Below, piece after piece: positions 46,928 through 54,656 of a DNA stretch of 64,000 bases (positions are counted from its first letter, which is position 1; the number at the start of each line of letters is the position of its first letter). The notes beneath the pieces were generated by a model, which was given only the letters and a program-made list of their open reading frames with translations, did no database searches and was not told the DNA's origin. Source of the stretch: Kordia sp. (lineage in GTDB: Bacteria > Bacteroidota > Bacteroidia > Flavobacteriales > Flavobacteriaceae); the NCBI GenBank assembly GCA_002733415.1, contig NVVR01000003.1, positions 62,001 to 126,000 of the forward strand, given 5' to 3'. The position numbers and the translations under genes were made by a program.

Positions 46928-47607
46928 GTTTAGTTTAATTGTTTAATAAAAAGGGTTAAATATGTTTAATATAACTATAAATATACCTGCATCATTATTT
47001 TTTCTTTAAGATATGCAATTTTCCCTTATTCATACTTCTACTATGTTACATTTCATCTAAACTAAGCCATAATCTAACTATCATTTTGTTTCATTTTAAT
47101 AATAATAATAATAATAATAACAAAACTGTTTATTTAATCAATAATTTTAGGATCTTAAAAAAAGGTAGGCTTAAGGCCCATATATAAAATATACAGACAT
47201 AAAAAACTTTTATTTTCCTTATTCAATTAATTTTCATTTCAACCTTTTCACTGGATTATCAGTATTGTAGGAAGCTATGCATCTAACGGTACTCCAAATT
47301 ATCTAGAAAGCCCAGGCGATAATGTTAGTATAAATTTATTAGAAAATATTAGTTTATTATTACCTGAGACCTTTTAAGTTTCAACTTACAACCCACATTC
47401 CTCTTGAATGGAATAATTTAAATACTGGGATATATTTCGTGACTATTAAATGTGACTAAATGAATTATAAACTTCTAAAATTAATGATTAAATAAAAAGT
47501 CTATTCATCTATATAAAAAGCCCATTCATCTACAGTTAGAATACATTAAACGACATTATACAGGAAAATTAAACTTTATACCTTAACTTTTTAATAAATA
47601 AAAAAAA
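46928..47607. other. Intergenic region with gene debris and an AAT microsatellite
   Basis: About 680 bp without an intact gene. It contains the AAT repeat (47098-47120). At about 47235-47459 lies a plus-strand fragment (HWIISIVGSYASNGTPNYLE..., then NTGIYFVTIKCD and stop) that looks like the end of an exported protein with a T9SS-like GIYFVTI tail, interrupted by stops. The right end holds the promoter region of the receiver gene. Confidence 0.5.
47098..47120. repeat. AAT trinucleotide microsatellite
   Basis: Seven tandem AAT units plus two bases, in non-coding DNA between the HPt and receiver genes. Confidence 0.9.
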
Positions 47608-48009
47608 ATGAGGTTAACTATTTTACTTGTAGAAGATGATGAAATTGAGTTGTTAAAATTTAAAAAAGCACTTAATAAAATTAATTCTCCTATTAAAATA
47701 CTTAGTGCAAAAAATGGTGAAGAGGCGATACAATTATGTGAAACTTCTTTACCTAATTTAATTTTTTTAGATTTAAAAATGCCTAAAATGAATGGCTTAG
47801 AATTTTTATCTTTATTAAAAAATAATGAAGAATTAAAGTCCATTCCTGCAATGATACTTACAACTTCTAATAACCATAATGATATTAATAATGCTTATAA
47901 AATAGGCATTGCTGGTTATATTGTAAAACCATTACGATATGATGCCTATGTTGCTCAAATTAAAAAAGTAATAGAATACTGGTGTATTAATGAACTTGTA
48001 AAGCGATAA
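47608..48009 (+). CDS. Single-domain response regulator (CheY-like receiver)
   Basis: A 133-residue receiver: acidic pocket ED/DE at 9-12 (LLVEDDEIE), phospho-acceptor D55 (LIFLDLKMPKMNG), T/S switch in ILTTSNN and the conserved lysine in GYIVKPL. There is no output domain, so it acts by protein contacts or in a phosphorelay. It lies 14 bp upstream of the PAS-GAF kinase and is surely co-transcribed with it. This receiver-plus-kinase pair is a common Bacteroidota arrangement. Confidence 0.93.
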   Translation: MRLTILLVEDDEIELLKFKKALNKINSPIKILSAKNGEEAIQLCETSLPNLIFLDLKMPKMNGLEFLSLLKNNEELKSIPAMILTTSNNHNDINNAYKIGIAGYIVKPLRYDAYVAQIKKVIEYWCINELVKR

Positions 48010-48023
48010 ATTGAAAATTATTT

Positions 48024-49775
48024 ATGCAAACACAAATGCAAAAGAATGAAATTGAAGATTTGAAAAGCGCTCTGCGAAAAGCTGAACTAGCTAGAAAAAA
48101 AGCTGAACAAATACTTGGGGATAAAAATTTTGAACTACATAAAACCAATCAAAAGTTAGCCTCTACCAATAAAATGATGGAAGCTCTATTAAATGATCAA
48201 TCTACTCAATTAAATGCTATTGTAAACAATTCCTCATTAGGAATTGTTTTAACCGAAAAAGGTAATTTAATTAAAGCAAATAATGCTTTTAAAAAGATAT
48301 TAGGATATTCGGAAATTGAATTAAAAAAATTGACCATAAAAGATATAACTCATAAAGATGATTTATTTAATTCATTAAAATATATTAAAAAACTAGAAAA
48401 TGGTACCATCAACGATTTTTTAATGAAAAAACGATATCGTAGAAAAGATGGCAATTATATTATCTGTAAGACTAACGTAACTGCTATTAGAGACGCCAAA
48501 GGGAGGCTTAAGTATCAAGTAGCTTTAATTGAGGATGTTACTGTTTCGGAACAGCATGTTAATATGCTAAAAGCTATAAATTTATTATCTGTATCCATTT
48601 TAGGTAAAAATGATTTGTTTGATATCAGTTGGGAAATAGCTAAAAATACGGCTAATCATTTAGGCTTAGAAGATTGTGTTATTTACACTGTTGACATTAA
48701 GAAAAAAATGATGACACAAGTTGCGGCTTATGGTGATAAAAACTCTGAAGGGTATACAATAAAAAATATTCTAACGATTCCTATTGGAAAGGGTATTGTA
48801 GGAACAGTAGCATTAACAGGAAAAGCAGAGTTAATAAATGACACCACATTAGACGAACGGTATATAGTAGACTGTAATGTACGGTGTTCTGAATTAGCGG
48901 TACCTATTATTGTTAATAATAAAGTTATTGGTGTTATAGATTCTGAACATAGTGAGAAAAATTATTTTAATAAAGTACACCTTGATACCTTTACAAACAT
49001 TGCGAATTTAGCTGCAGCACAATTTAATAATGCCATAAGTCTGTTAAAAGAGGAAGCTAGTAAAACTGAAAAAAATAAATTGCTTATAAAATTAGAAAAA
49101 AGTAATATTGAATTAAATAATTTTGCCCAAGTAGTTTCTCATGATTTAAAATCTCCTTTGAGAAGTATGTCTGCTTTAATTTCTTGGATTCATGAAGACA
49201 ACCACTACCTTTTTAACCATGAAACTAACGATAATTTCGAGAAATTATTAAAAAAAGTAGATAAAATGGATCATTTAATTAATGGGATTCTTAAGTATTC
49301 TAGCATAGATAAAACCAATTTTACTTCTCAAAATGTTGATTTGCATGAACTTGTTACTGATATGATTGACCTTATTTATATCCCTAATCATTTTTCAATT
49401 AAAATTAAAACAAAACTACCAACTTTTAAATCTAACAAGTTCAAACTGCAACAATTGTTTCAAAACTTAATTAGTAATGCTATTAAATACAATAACAACA
49501 AAAAAGCAGAGGTTATAATTGACTGTGTAGAGAAGCCTAAATCTTATCTTTTTTCTATTAAAGATAATGGAATTGGGATTGATCCAAAATACCACAAAAA
49601 AATATTTGAAGTTTTTGAAACTCTTGAAGAGTCTGATGAGAACTCTACGGGTATTGGACTATCTATTGTTAAAAAAATAATCACCCTGTTTGATGGTAAG
49701 ATATGGTTAGAAAGTAAATTTGGAGCTGGGACAACGTTCTTTTTTGAATTAAAAAAGGATACCCCGAAAGTATAA
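48024..49775 (+). CDS. PAS-GAF sensor histidine kinase
   Basis: A 583-residue soluble kinase: N-terminal coiled coil (1-60), PAS domain (about 62-175, FKKILGYSEIELKKLT, RRKDGNYIICKT), GAF domain (about 185-345, IPIGKGIVGTVALTGK, AVPIIVNNKVIGVIDSEH), HisKA with H373 (QVVSHDLKSPLRSM) and an HATPase domain (LISNAIKYN, IKDNGIGIDPKYHKKIFEVF, GIGLSIVKKI). No membrane segment is present, so it senses a cytosolic cue through PAS/GAF. It follows the single receiver gene by 14 bp. It is intact although DNA on both sides is decayed. Confidence 0.93.
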   Translation: MQTQMQKNEIEDLKSALRKAELARKKAEQILGDKNFELHKTNQKLASTNKMMEALLNDQSTQLNAIVNNSSLGIVLTEKGNLIKANNAFKKILGYSEIELKKLTIKDITHKDDLFNSLKYIKKLENGTINDFLMKKRYRRKDGNYIICKTNVTAIRDAKGRLKYQVALIEDVTVSEQHVNMLKAINLLSVSILGKNDLFDISWEIAKNTANHLGLEDCVIYTVDIKKKMMTQVAAYGDKNSEGYTIKNILTIPIGKGIVGTVALTGKAELINDTTLDERYIVDCNVRCSELAVPIIVNNKVIGVIDSEHSEKNYFNKVHLDTFTNIANLAAAQFNNAISLLKEEASKTEKNKLLIKLEKSNIELNNFAQVVSHDLKSPLRSMSALISWIHEDNHYLFNHETNDNFEKLLKKVDKMDHLINGILKYSSIDKTNFTSQNVDLHELVTDMIDLIYIPNHFSIKIKTKLPTFKSNKFKLQQLFQNLISNAIKYNNNKKAEVIIDCVEKPKSYLFSIKDNGIGIDPKYHKKIFEVFETLEESDENSTGIGLSIVKKIITLFDGKIWLESKFGAGTTFFFELKKDTPKV

Positions 49776-50652
49776 ATGTTTCGAGATTTCTCAGGATTGT
49801 ATATAAGGGTTTAAAAATTATATGCAAACCAAATTTTCGCTAACTTGTATGGTATTTGAATACTGTTTTTAATACCTAACATTGAATTTTCAACATGATT
49901 CTAATTCTTTAAGGGGTGCTCTTTAATATATTCCATTATATTTTTATTACTGAAGTGATTTTTTAACTTTAAAAATATTTCGATATCAAATAACTATTTA
50001 CTTATACATTATAGGTATGTATTTAGCGAGGAATTATTTAGTCCTGCATAGGCTGTCTTCAATAGGCCGTTTTAAAATTATTTTTATGAAAAGGTTAACA
50101 ACTTTAGAGAAAAACCCCTGAAAGTATTTCTATTTATGTTACTCTTTTGAGAATAACGAGAACCAAATACCATAAATAGTTTTTTTCATTTTTAAATTTC
50201 CCACTAAGTCGTTAAACTCCTCAAGTTTTGTTGATAAATCGGTGTCTATAATACTAACATGTTTTATTTTTCAGAGTATATAAAAATCTAGCTTTAATTG
50301 CTGCAGTTTTTTCTTTGTTTTTTTATATCAATAATAGTAATTCGCTCTTTGAATTTTTTTGAAAAGAGGATAGTATATGTAAAGTACCATCTGTATTTTC
50401 GTCATTATCAAAATTCTAATATGTTTTTAAATACTTTTATATTTGCCTGTTTGCTTCATTGTAGTATAGATTTATGATACCAACATTAACATCTGTTTTT
50501 TACCGAGATACCTCTAAATTAGGTATGAAAGGTGTAGTTTTTTATTCATTTCGATTGAAACTATTGTTACTGTAGGTGAAATGACAATATCTGTAGATTA
50601 GTTTATAGAGAGTCTGTTTTTCCTTTATGATAATAAGGTAAACTAAATTATT
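49776..50652. pseudogene. Decayed coding DNA, family not identified
   Basis: No intact frame over about 880 bp. Short coherent pieces occur on the minus strand (DIEIFLKLKNHFSNKNIMEY, about 49890-49985; NDENTDGTLHILSSFQKNSK and IIDTDLSTKLEEFNDLVGNL, about 50180-50430). Near 50456-50640 the plus strand has MIPTLTSVFYRDTSKLGMKG and, in another frame, GEMTISVD-FIESLFFLYDNK, which is faintly like polysaccharide deacetylases. Stops and frameshifts are dense. The assignments are weak. Confidence 0.4.
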
Positions 50653-50913
50653 ATGAAAAGTAGTTTTAATAAATATCTAGTATCTGCAATAGGAATTGCT
50701 TTACTATTTCATGGAAGTGCTATGTTTTTTACTTTGGAATAAAGTTACGATGTGCTAACACATATATTTTTTGCATAGCATTATGTCAATAATTGGTAGA
50801 AAACATGGTCTTATAAATTGTATATTGGTTTACAACCATGAGCTACCCACTATTAATTTATCAAATTTTAGTGCAACTGTCATTTATTGAAACTCTAAAA
50901 GAGCTTGTTAAAG
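50653..50913 (+). pseudogene. N-terminal remnant of a PTPS-related polytopic membrane protein
   Basis: From an ATG at 50653 the frame reads MKSSFNKYLVSAIGIALLFH, then SYDVLTHIFFA-HYVNNW-KTW with in-frame stops, and after a frameshift TMSYPLLIYQILVQLSF. The pattern (DVLTHIFFA-HY...W...W...YPPL-HQ) matches, from memory, the 6-pyruvoyl-tetrahydropterin synthase-related membrane domain found in Bacteroidota exopolysaccharide clusters. Only the first ~80 residues remain, and they are disrupted; the DNA then runs directly into a glycosyltransferase tail. Confidence 0.6.
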
Positions 50914-50927
50914 AAGAGTCTTATTAG

Positions 50928-51105
50928 TGTGAGTTTTTTTGATGCTACAGATTTATAGTGGCTAGCAATGGCTATTCAGAAAATTGTTTTAAATGATATT
51001 TATAGAATATAGTTTGGGAAAATAAATTATAAAGCAGCAACAATATTTCCAATGAGGAGATATGTAACTTAATTATTTGAAGACTTTTTTAAACAAGCAG
51101 TTTGA
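50928..51105 (+). pseudogene. C-terminal remnant of a family 4-type glycosyltransferase
   Basis: One frame reads VSFFDATD, WLAMAIQKIVLNDIYRI, FGKINYKAATIFPMRRYVT and LFEDFFKQAV with interspersed stops. This is the usual C-terminal end of group 1 glycosyltransferases (D-x-x-D...LA-AI--LL-D---R----NG---A--FSW-R---). The gene body is missing, so a deletion joined it to the PTPS-related remnant. Confidence 0.65.
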
Positions 51106-51198
51106 TAGTAAGAATCGCTTTTTATAAGCTTAGATATACTATGGTCAATTATTTATTGAAAGAAAATAGGTTGTTTATAATTCTATGTAATGATTTTA

Positions 51199-51241
51199 TT
51201 GAAAGTTTGTGTAAAAATCATATTTTTACACAAACTTTCAA
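51199..51241 (+). promoter_or_regulatory. Perfect 20 bp inverted repeat just upstream of the HMG-CoA lyase start
   Basis: Arms TTGAAAGTTTGTGTAAAAAT (51199-51218) and ATTTTTACACAAACTTTCAA (51222-51241) with a 3-nt loop end 5 bp before the ATG at 51247. No T-run follows. The position in the leader suggests an RNA or operator element controlling the lyase gene, or a terminator-like relic of the decayed zone. Confidence 0.7.
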
Positions 51242-51246
51242 ATCTA

Positions 51247-52113
51247 ATGAATAAACATATAAAAATAATTGAATGTCCTCGCGATGCAATGCAAGGGATT
51301 AAGATGTTTATTCCTACGGAAAAGAAAGTTGCCTATTTACAATCTTTATTAAACTGTGGTTTTGATTCCTTAGACTTCGGTAGTTTTGTATCGCCAAAGG
51401 CAATACCGCAAATGGTTGACACTGCTGAAGTATTGTCACAATTAGATTTATCAAAAACTAAAACAAAGTTATTAGCTATAGTTGCAAATGTTCGCGGTGC
51501 TCAAGCTGCAGCGGAGCACAAACTAATTCAGTATTTAGGATATCCTTTTTCAATATCAGAGAATTTTCAAATGCGGAATACGCATAAAACCATTGCACAG
51601 TCTATTGAAAGTTTAAAAGAAATTTTAGACATTGCTAATGCTACAGATAAAGAAGTAGTGGCTTATTTATCTATGGGATTTGGAAACCCTTACGGTGATC
51701 CTTGGAATGTTGAAATAGTAGGAGAGTGGACTGAGAAACTTTCAAACATGGGAGTGAAAATATTGTCGCTTTCTGATACTATTGGTTCGTCAACACCAGA
51801 AGATATTAGTTATATATTCTCTAATTTAATACCGAAGTATACTAATATTGAGTTTGGAGCTCATTTACATACTACTCCAACATCATGGCATGAAAAAATA
51901 GACGCTGCTTATAAAGCTGGTTGTATTCGTTATGATGGTGCTATACAAGGTTTTGGTGGTTGCCCTATGGCTAAAGATGTGTTAACAGGAAATATGCCTA
52001 CTGAGAAAGTATTGTCATATTTCACTACTGAAAAAGCGATAACAAATGTTAATCCTATGGCATTTGAAGCGTCTTATAATAAAGCTTCTGATATTTTTAA
52101 TTACTACCATTAG
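51247..52113 (+). CDS. Hydroxymethylglutaryl-CoA lyase
   Basis: A protein of about 288 residues that splits HMG-CoA into acetyl-CoA and acetoacetate in leucine degradation. The TIM-barrel DRE-type motif is IIECPRDAMQG near the start, with the catalytic cysteine loop GFGGCPMAKDVLTGNM near residue 235 and the metal-binding HLHTTP. The frame is open to 51190, but that part would translate the upstream inverted repeat, so the ATG at 51247 (MNKHIKIIECPRD) is chosen. Confidence 0.93.
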   Translation: MNKHIKIIECPRDAMQGIKMFIPTEKKVAYLQSLLNCGFDSLDFGSFVSPKAIPQMVDTAEVLSQLDLSKTKTKLLAIVANVRGAQAAAEHKLIQYLGYPFSISENFQMRNTHKTIAQSIESLKEILDIANATDKEVVAYLSMGFGNPYGDPWNVEIVGEWTEKLSNMGVKILSLSDTIGSSTPEDISYIFSNLIPKYTNIEFGAHLHTTPTSWHEKIDAAYKAGCIRYDGAIQGFGGCPMAKDVLTGNMPTEKVLSYFTTEKAITNVNPMAFEASYNKASDIFNYYH

Positions 52114-52186
52114 TTTTATATTCAGGTAGTTATAATTCTTATTTAAACTAATTACAAATAAGTCTTTTTTGTTTCAAAAGAGAGTG

Positions 52187-52194
52187 TATATTTG
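52187..52194 (+). promoter_or_regulatory. Bacteroidota -7 box (TATATTTG) of the DUF4856 gene
   Basis: TATATTTG fits TAnnTTTG, 45 bp before the ATG, leaving room for the operator-like site at 52211-52231. Confidence 0.7.
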
Positions 52195-52210
52195 CATCTG
52201 AACTCAAACT

Positions 52211-52231
52211 ATTAGTAATTAATCTAAATAA
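52211..52231 (-). promoter_or_regulatory. Candidate iron-responsive operator, copy 1
   Basis: On the minus strand the site begins TTATTTAGATTAATTACTAA, sharing TTATTTAGA with the site at 58762-58784. It lies just downstream of the promoter of the DUF4856 gene. A Fur-type role is inferred from three similar sites in front of iron genes, not from a known consensus. Confidence 0.45.
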
Positions 52232-52238
52232 GAATAAA

Positions 52239-53408
52239 ATGAAAAAAGTAATCTTAAGTTTTTTAGCTTTATCTACAATTGCAATAACATCTTGTAGTGA
52301 TGATGATAATGTTATTATACCAGTTGTGTCAACACATGCAAAGACAGTTTCTGATATAAACCTTGATGGAGTAATTGCTCCGGTAAGTTATACTTTTGAT
52401 AGAAGTGGTAATTCATCAGTTAGTTTTGGTGGTCAAACGACACGTATTAAAATGGCTAAAGAGTTATCTTCTGCGTTAAAAGTGAGCACTAATACAGAAG
52501 TTCAGTTAGACAATATGTATGCTGATGGAACTGGTTTTGATGAAGCTGGATTAGACACTTCTGGTAAGAAATTAAGAAATAAATCAGGTGCTTCTTTAGA
52601 CTTTTTTGACGGAGAAGTGGAAGGAGTAGCTATTAAAACATATTTTGATAATTTAATTAAAGGGCAAGTAGATAATGTATTTGTTAATTGGACTACAACT
52701 GCTGCTTCAGGTATAGCTGGTCAAATTACTGATGGAAGTTCTACTCGTTATGTAAATGCTAAAGGAATTGAAAATAACCAAGTATTTGCAAAAGGATTAA
52801 TAGGTGCTTTACAATTAGATCAGGCTTTAAACGGTTATATGTCTAAAGTTGTCAATGATGATAATGCTACAGTAAGTGATAACCATACTACAATGGAGCA
52901 CCATTTTGATGAGGCATATGGGTATTTAATGAATTCGGAAGATGATGCTTTTTTCTCTAAATATTTAACTAAAGTAGATAGTAATCCAAACTTTACGGGG
53001 ATAGAATCTGAGATAGGTCAGGCATTTAGAATTGCTCGTCAAGCTATTGTTGATCAAAAATATGCAGTTCGTGATCAAGCAATTGAAGTATTACGTTACC
53101 AAGTGTCAAAAGCAGTAGCTGTTAGAACAATACATTATTTACAAGCAGGTAAGGCACAAATTGCTCCATCAACTATGGGGGGGGCTTTTCATGACTTATC
53201 TGAAGGAATGGGGTTTGTGTATAGCTTACGTTTTTTAAGAAAATCGGATGTTACAGATACTTATTTTACAAAGGCAGAAGTTGATGGTTTCTTAGCAGAT
53301 ATGGAAGCAGGTAACGGTTTATGGGATGTTACCTCTGCAACTTTAGATGGAATTTGTAATGATATAGCTGCAAAGTTTGATTTTACAATGGCGCAAGCTG
53401 CTTTATAA
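52239..53408 (+). CDS. DUF4856 domain-containing lipoprotein
   Basis: A 389-residue lipoprotein (MKKVILSFLALSTIAITSCSDDD, lipobox at C19). The body matches DUF4856: an N-terminal YTFDRSGNSSVSFGGQTTRI strand region, then the helical SGASLDFFDGEVEG... and MEHHFDEAYGYLMNSEDDAFF segments. In Flavobacteriia it is regularly the first gene before an imelysin, an HTTM protein and a TonB-dependent receptor, as here. The histidine-rich MEHHFDEAYGY motif could bind metal. Its function is not known, but context points to iron or heme uptake. It ends with the terminator at 53428-53463. Confidence 0.88.
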   Translation: MKKVILSFLALSTIAITSCSDDDNVIIPVVSTHAKTVSDINLDGVIAPVSYTFDRSGNSSVSFGGQTTRIKMAKELSSALKVSTNTEVQLDNMYADGTGFDEAGLDTSGKKLRNKSGASLDFFDGEVEGVAIKTYFDNLIKGQVDNVFVNWTTTAASGIAGQITDGSSTRYVNAKGIENNQVFAKGLIGALQLDQALNGYMSKVVNDDNATVSDNHTTMEHHFDEAYGYLMNSEDDAFFSKYLTKVDSNPNFTGIESEIGQAFRIARQAIVDQKYAVRDQAIEVLRYQVSKAVAVRTIHYLQAGKAQIAPSTMGGAFHDLSEGMGFVYSLRFLRKSDVTDTYFTKAEVDGFLADMEAGNGLWDVTSATLDGICNDIAAKFDFTMAQAAL

Positions 53409-53427
53409 GTTTTTAAAAACTAATTTT

Positions 53428-53463
53428 AAAGCGGTTAACTAGTGTTAGTTAACCGCTTTTTTT
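53428..53463 (+). terminator. Terminator between the DUF4856 and imelysin genes
   Basis: Perfect stem AAAGCGGTTAACTA / TAGTTAACCGCTTT followed by a T-run that merges into the next promoter box at 53463. Partial read-through from the upstream gene is possible. Confidence 0.9.
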
Positions 53464-53470
53464 ATATTTG
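53463..53470 (+). promoter_or_regulatory. Bacteroidota -7 box (TATATTTG) of the imelysin gene
   Basis: TATATTTG directly follows the T-tract of the terminator and lies 33 bp before the imelysin ATG. Confidence 0.68.
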
Positions 53471-53474
53471 CACC

Positions 53475-53497
53475 TTAATTAGAATAAATTAAAATAA
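53475..53497 (+). promoter_or_regulatory. Candidate iron-responsive operator, copy 2
   Basis: TTAATTAGAATAAATTAAAA begins a 23 bp site that differs from the site at 58762-58784 at only three positions by eye, and contains the palindrome TTAATT-6-AATTAA. It overlaps the predicted transcription start of the imelysin gene. Confidence 0.55.
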
Positions 53498-53502
53498 AAC
53501 AA

Positions 53503-54597
53503 ATGAAAAATATATTAATAGCGGTAACTATTCTTTTATTTATTTCATGTGGTGAGGATGATCCTGTTGCATCAAATACTGATAATTTTAACAGAACTGC
53601 AATGTTAACCAATTGGGCGGATAATAGTATTATTCCTGCGTATACCGATTATGAATCGAAATTAGCATCATTAAAAACAGCCACAACAACGTTTACAACA
53701 ACTCAAAATCAAGCAAATCTAACAGCATTGCGTACTGAATATATAGCTGCATATAAAACATGGCAATATGTAGTATTATTCAGTAGTATAGGAAAAGCTG
53801 CTGAATTAGATGTAACGCGTTGGGTGAATGTGTATCCTACAAACGCAGCCACTATTGAGACTAACATAACAAATGCTAGTACAGATTTGAGTTTATCTTC
53901 AACTAATACACAACAAGGTTTTCCTGCATTAGATTATTTATTATATGGTGTAGGAGTAGATGATACAGCAATAGTTGCTAAATATAGTACAGCTAACTAC
54001 AGCACTTATCTAATAGCAGTAGTTGATCGTTTAATAGCGTTAAATACACCTGTTTTAAATGATTGGAATGGAGCATATAGAAATACTTTTATTGCTTCAT
54101 CAGGAAATACTGTTGGAAGTTCAGTAAATGTTATGGTGAATGATTACATTTTTAATTATGAAAAGTATTTTAGAGTATACAAACTAGGAGGTCCGTTAGC
54201 TATTTTTGGAGGATCAGTACGTCCAGAAGAGTTGGAAGTGTATTATGGAAAGCAATCTAGGGAATTGTGCTTAACAGCTTTAGATGCAATTGAAAATTTC
54301 TTTTCAGGAAAACATTATTTAAGTACAACAGAAGGAGATAGTTTTAAAAGTTACTTGACGTATCTAGATGCTAAAAATGATGGACAAGCACTTGCGCCAG
54401 TGATGCTCGTACAGATGCAATCAGCTAGAACAAAATTGAATTTACTGAATTCTGATTTTTCAGCACAATTAAACACTGATATTACTCCTGCTAATACAGC
54501 ATATACAGAAATACAACGTTTAGTACCGATGTTGAAAATCGATATGATGCAAGCATTTAATATTAACTTAGATTATCTAGATAATGATGGTGATTAG
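53503..54597 (+). CDS. Imelysin family protein (peptidase M75-like lipoprotein)
   Basis: A 364-residue lipoprotein (MKNILIAVTILLFISCGEDD, lipobox at C16) of the imelysin/EfeO-like family of all-helical periplasmic iron-uptake proteins. The family motif GxHxxEyllwG is present but altered to GFPALDYLLYGVG, so the conserved His and Glu are replaced by Pro and Asp; this subgroup is known from position rather than activity. The second helical bundle has SVNVMVNDYIFNYEKYFRVYKLGGPL. It sits between the DUF4856 and HTTM genes in an apparent iron-uptake locus and has its own promoter and operator-like site. Confidence 0.9.
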   Translation: MKNILIAVTILLFISCGEDDPVASNTDNFNRTAMLTNWADNSIIPAYTDYESKLASLKTATTTFTTTQNQANLTALRTEYIAAYKTWQYVVLFSSIGKAAELDVTRWVNVYPTNAATIETNITNASTDLSLSSTNTQQGFPALDYLLYGVGVDDTAIVAKYSTANYSTYLIAVVDRLIALNTPVLNDWNGAYRNTFIASSGNTVGSSVNVMVNDYIFNYEKYFRVYKLGGPLAIFGGSVRPEELEVYYGKQSRELCLTALDAIENFFSGKHYLSTTEGDSFKSYLTYLDAKNDGQALAPVMLVQMQSARTKLNLLNSDFSAQLNTDITPANTAYTEIQRLVPMLKIDMMQAFNINLDYLDNDGD

Positions 54598-54616
54598 CCT
54601 TAAACCTTAATTTAAT

Positions 54617-54650
54617 AAAAGCTATTTAAGAAATTGAATAGCTTTTTCTT
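54617..54650 (+). terminator. Terminator-like hairpin after the imelysin gene
   Basis: Stem AAAAGCTATT / AATAGCTTTT with a T-rich tail, ending 7 bp before the HTTM start codon. Since no separate promoter was seen for the HTTM gene, it may act as an attenuator between the two. Confidence 0.75.
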
Positions 54651-54656
54651 TGCGCA

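Noticed and set aside
47098-47120. AAT tandem repeat considered as a CRISPR-like or origin-like repeat
   Set aside because: It is a plain trinucleotide microsatellite with no spacers, no DnaA-box cluster and no nearby cas or replication gene.
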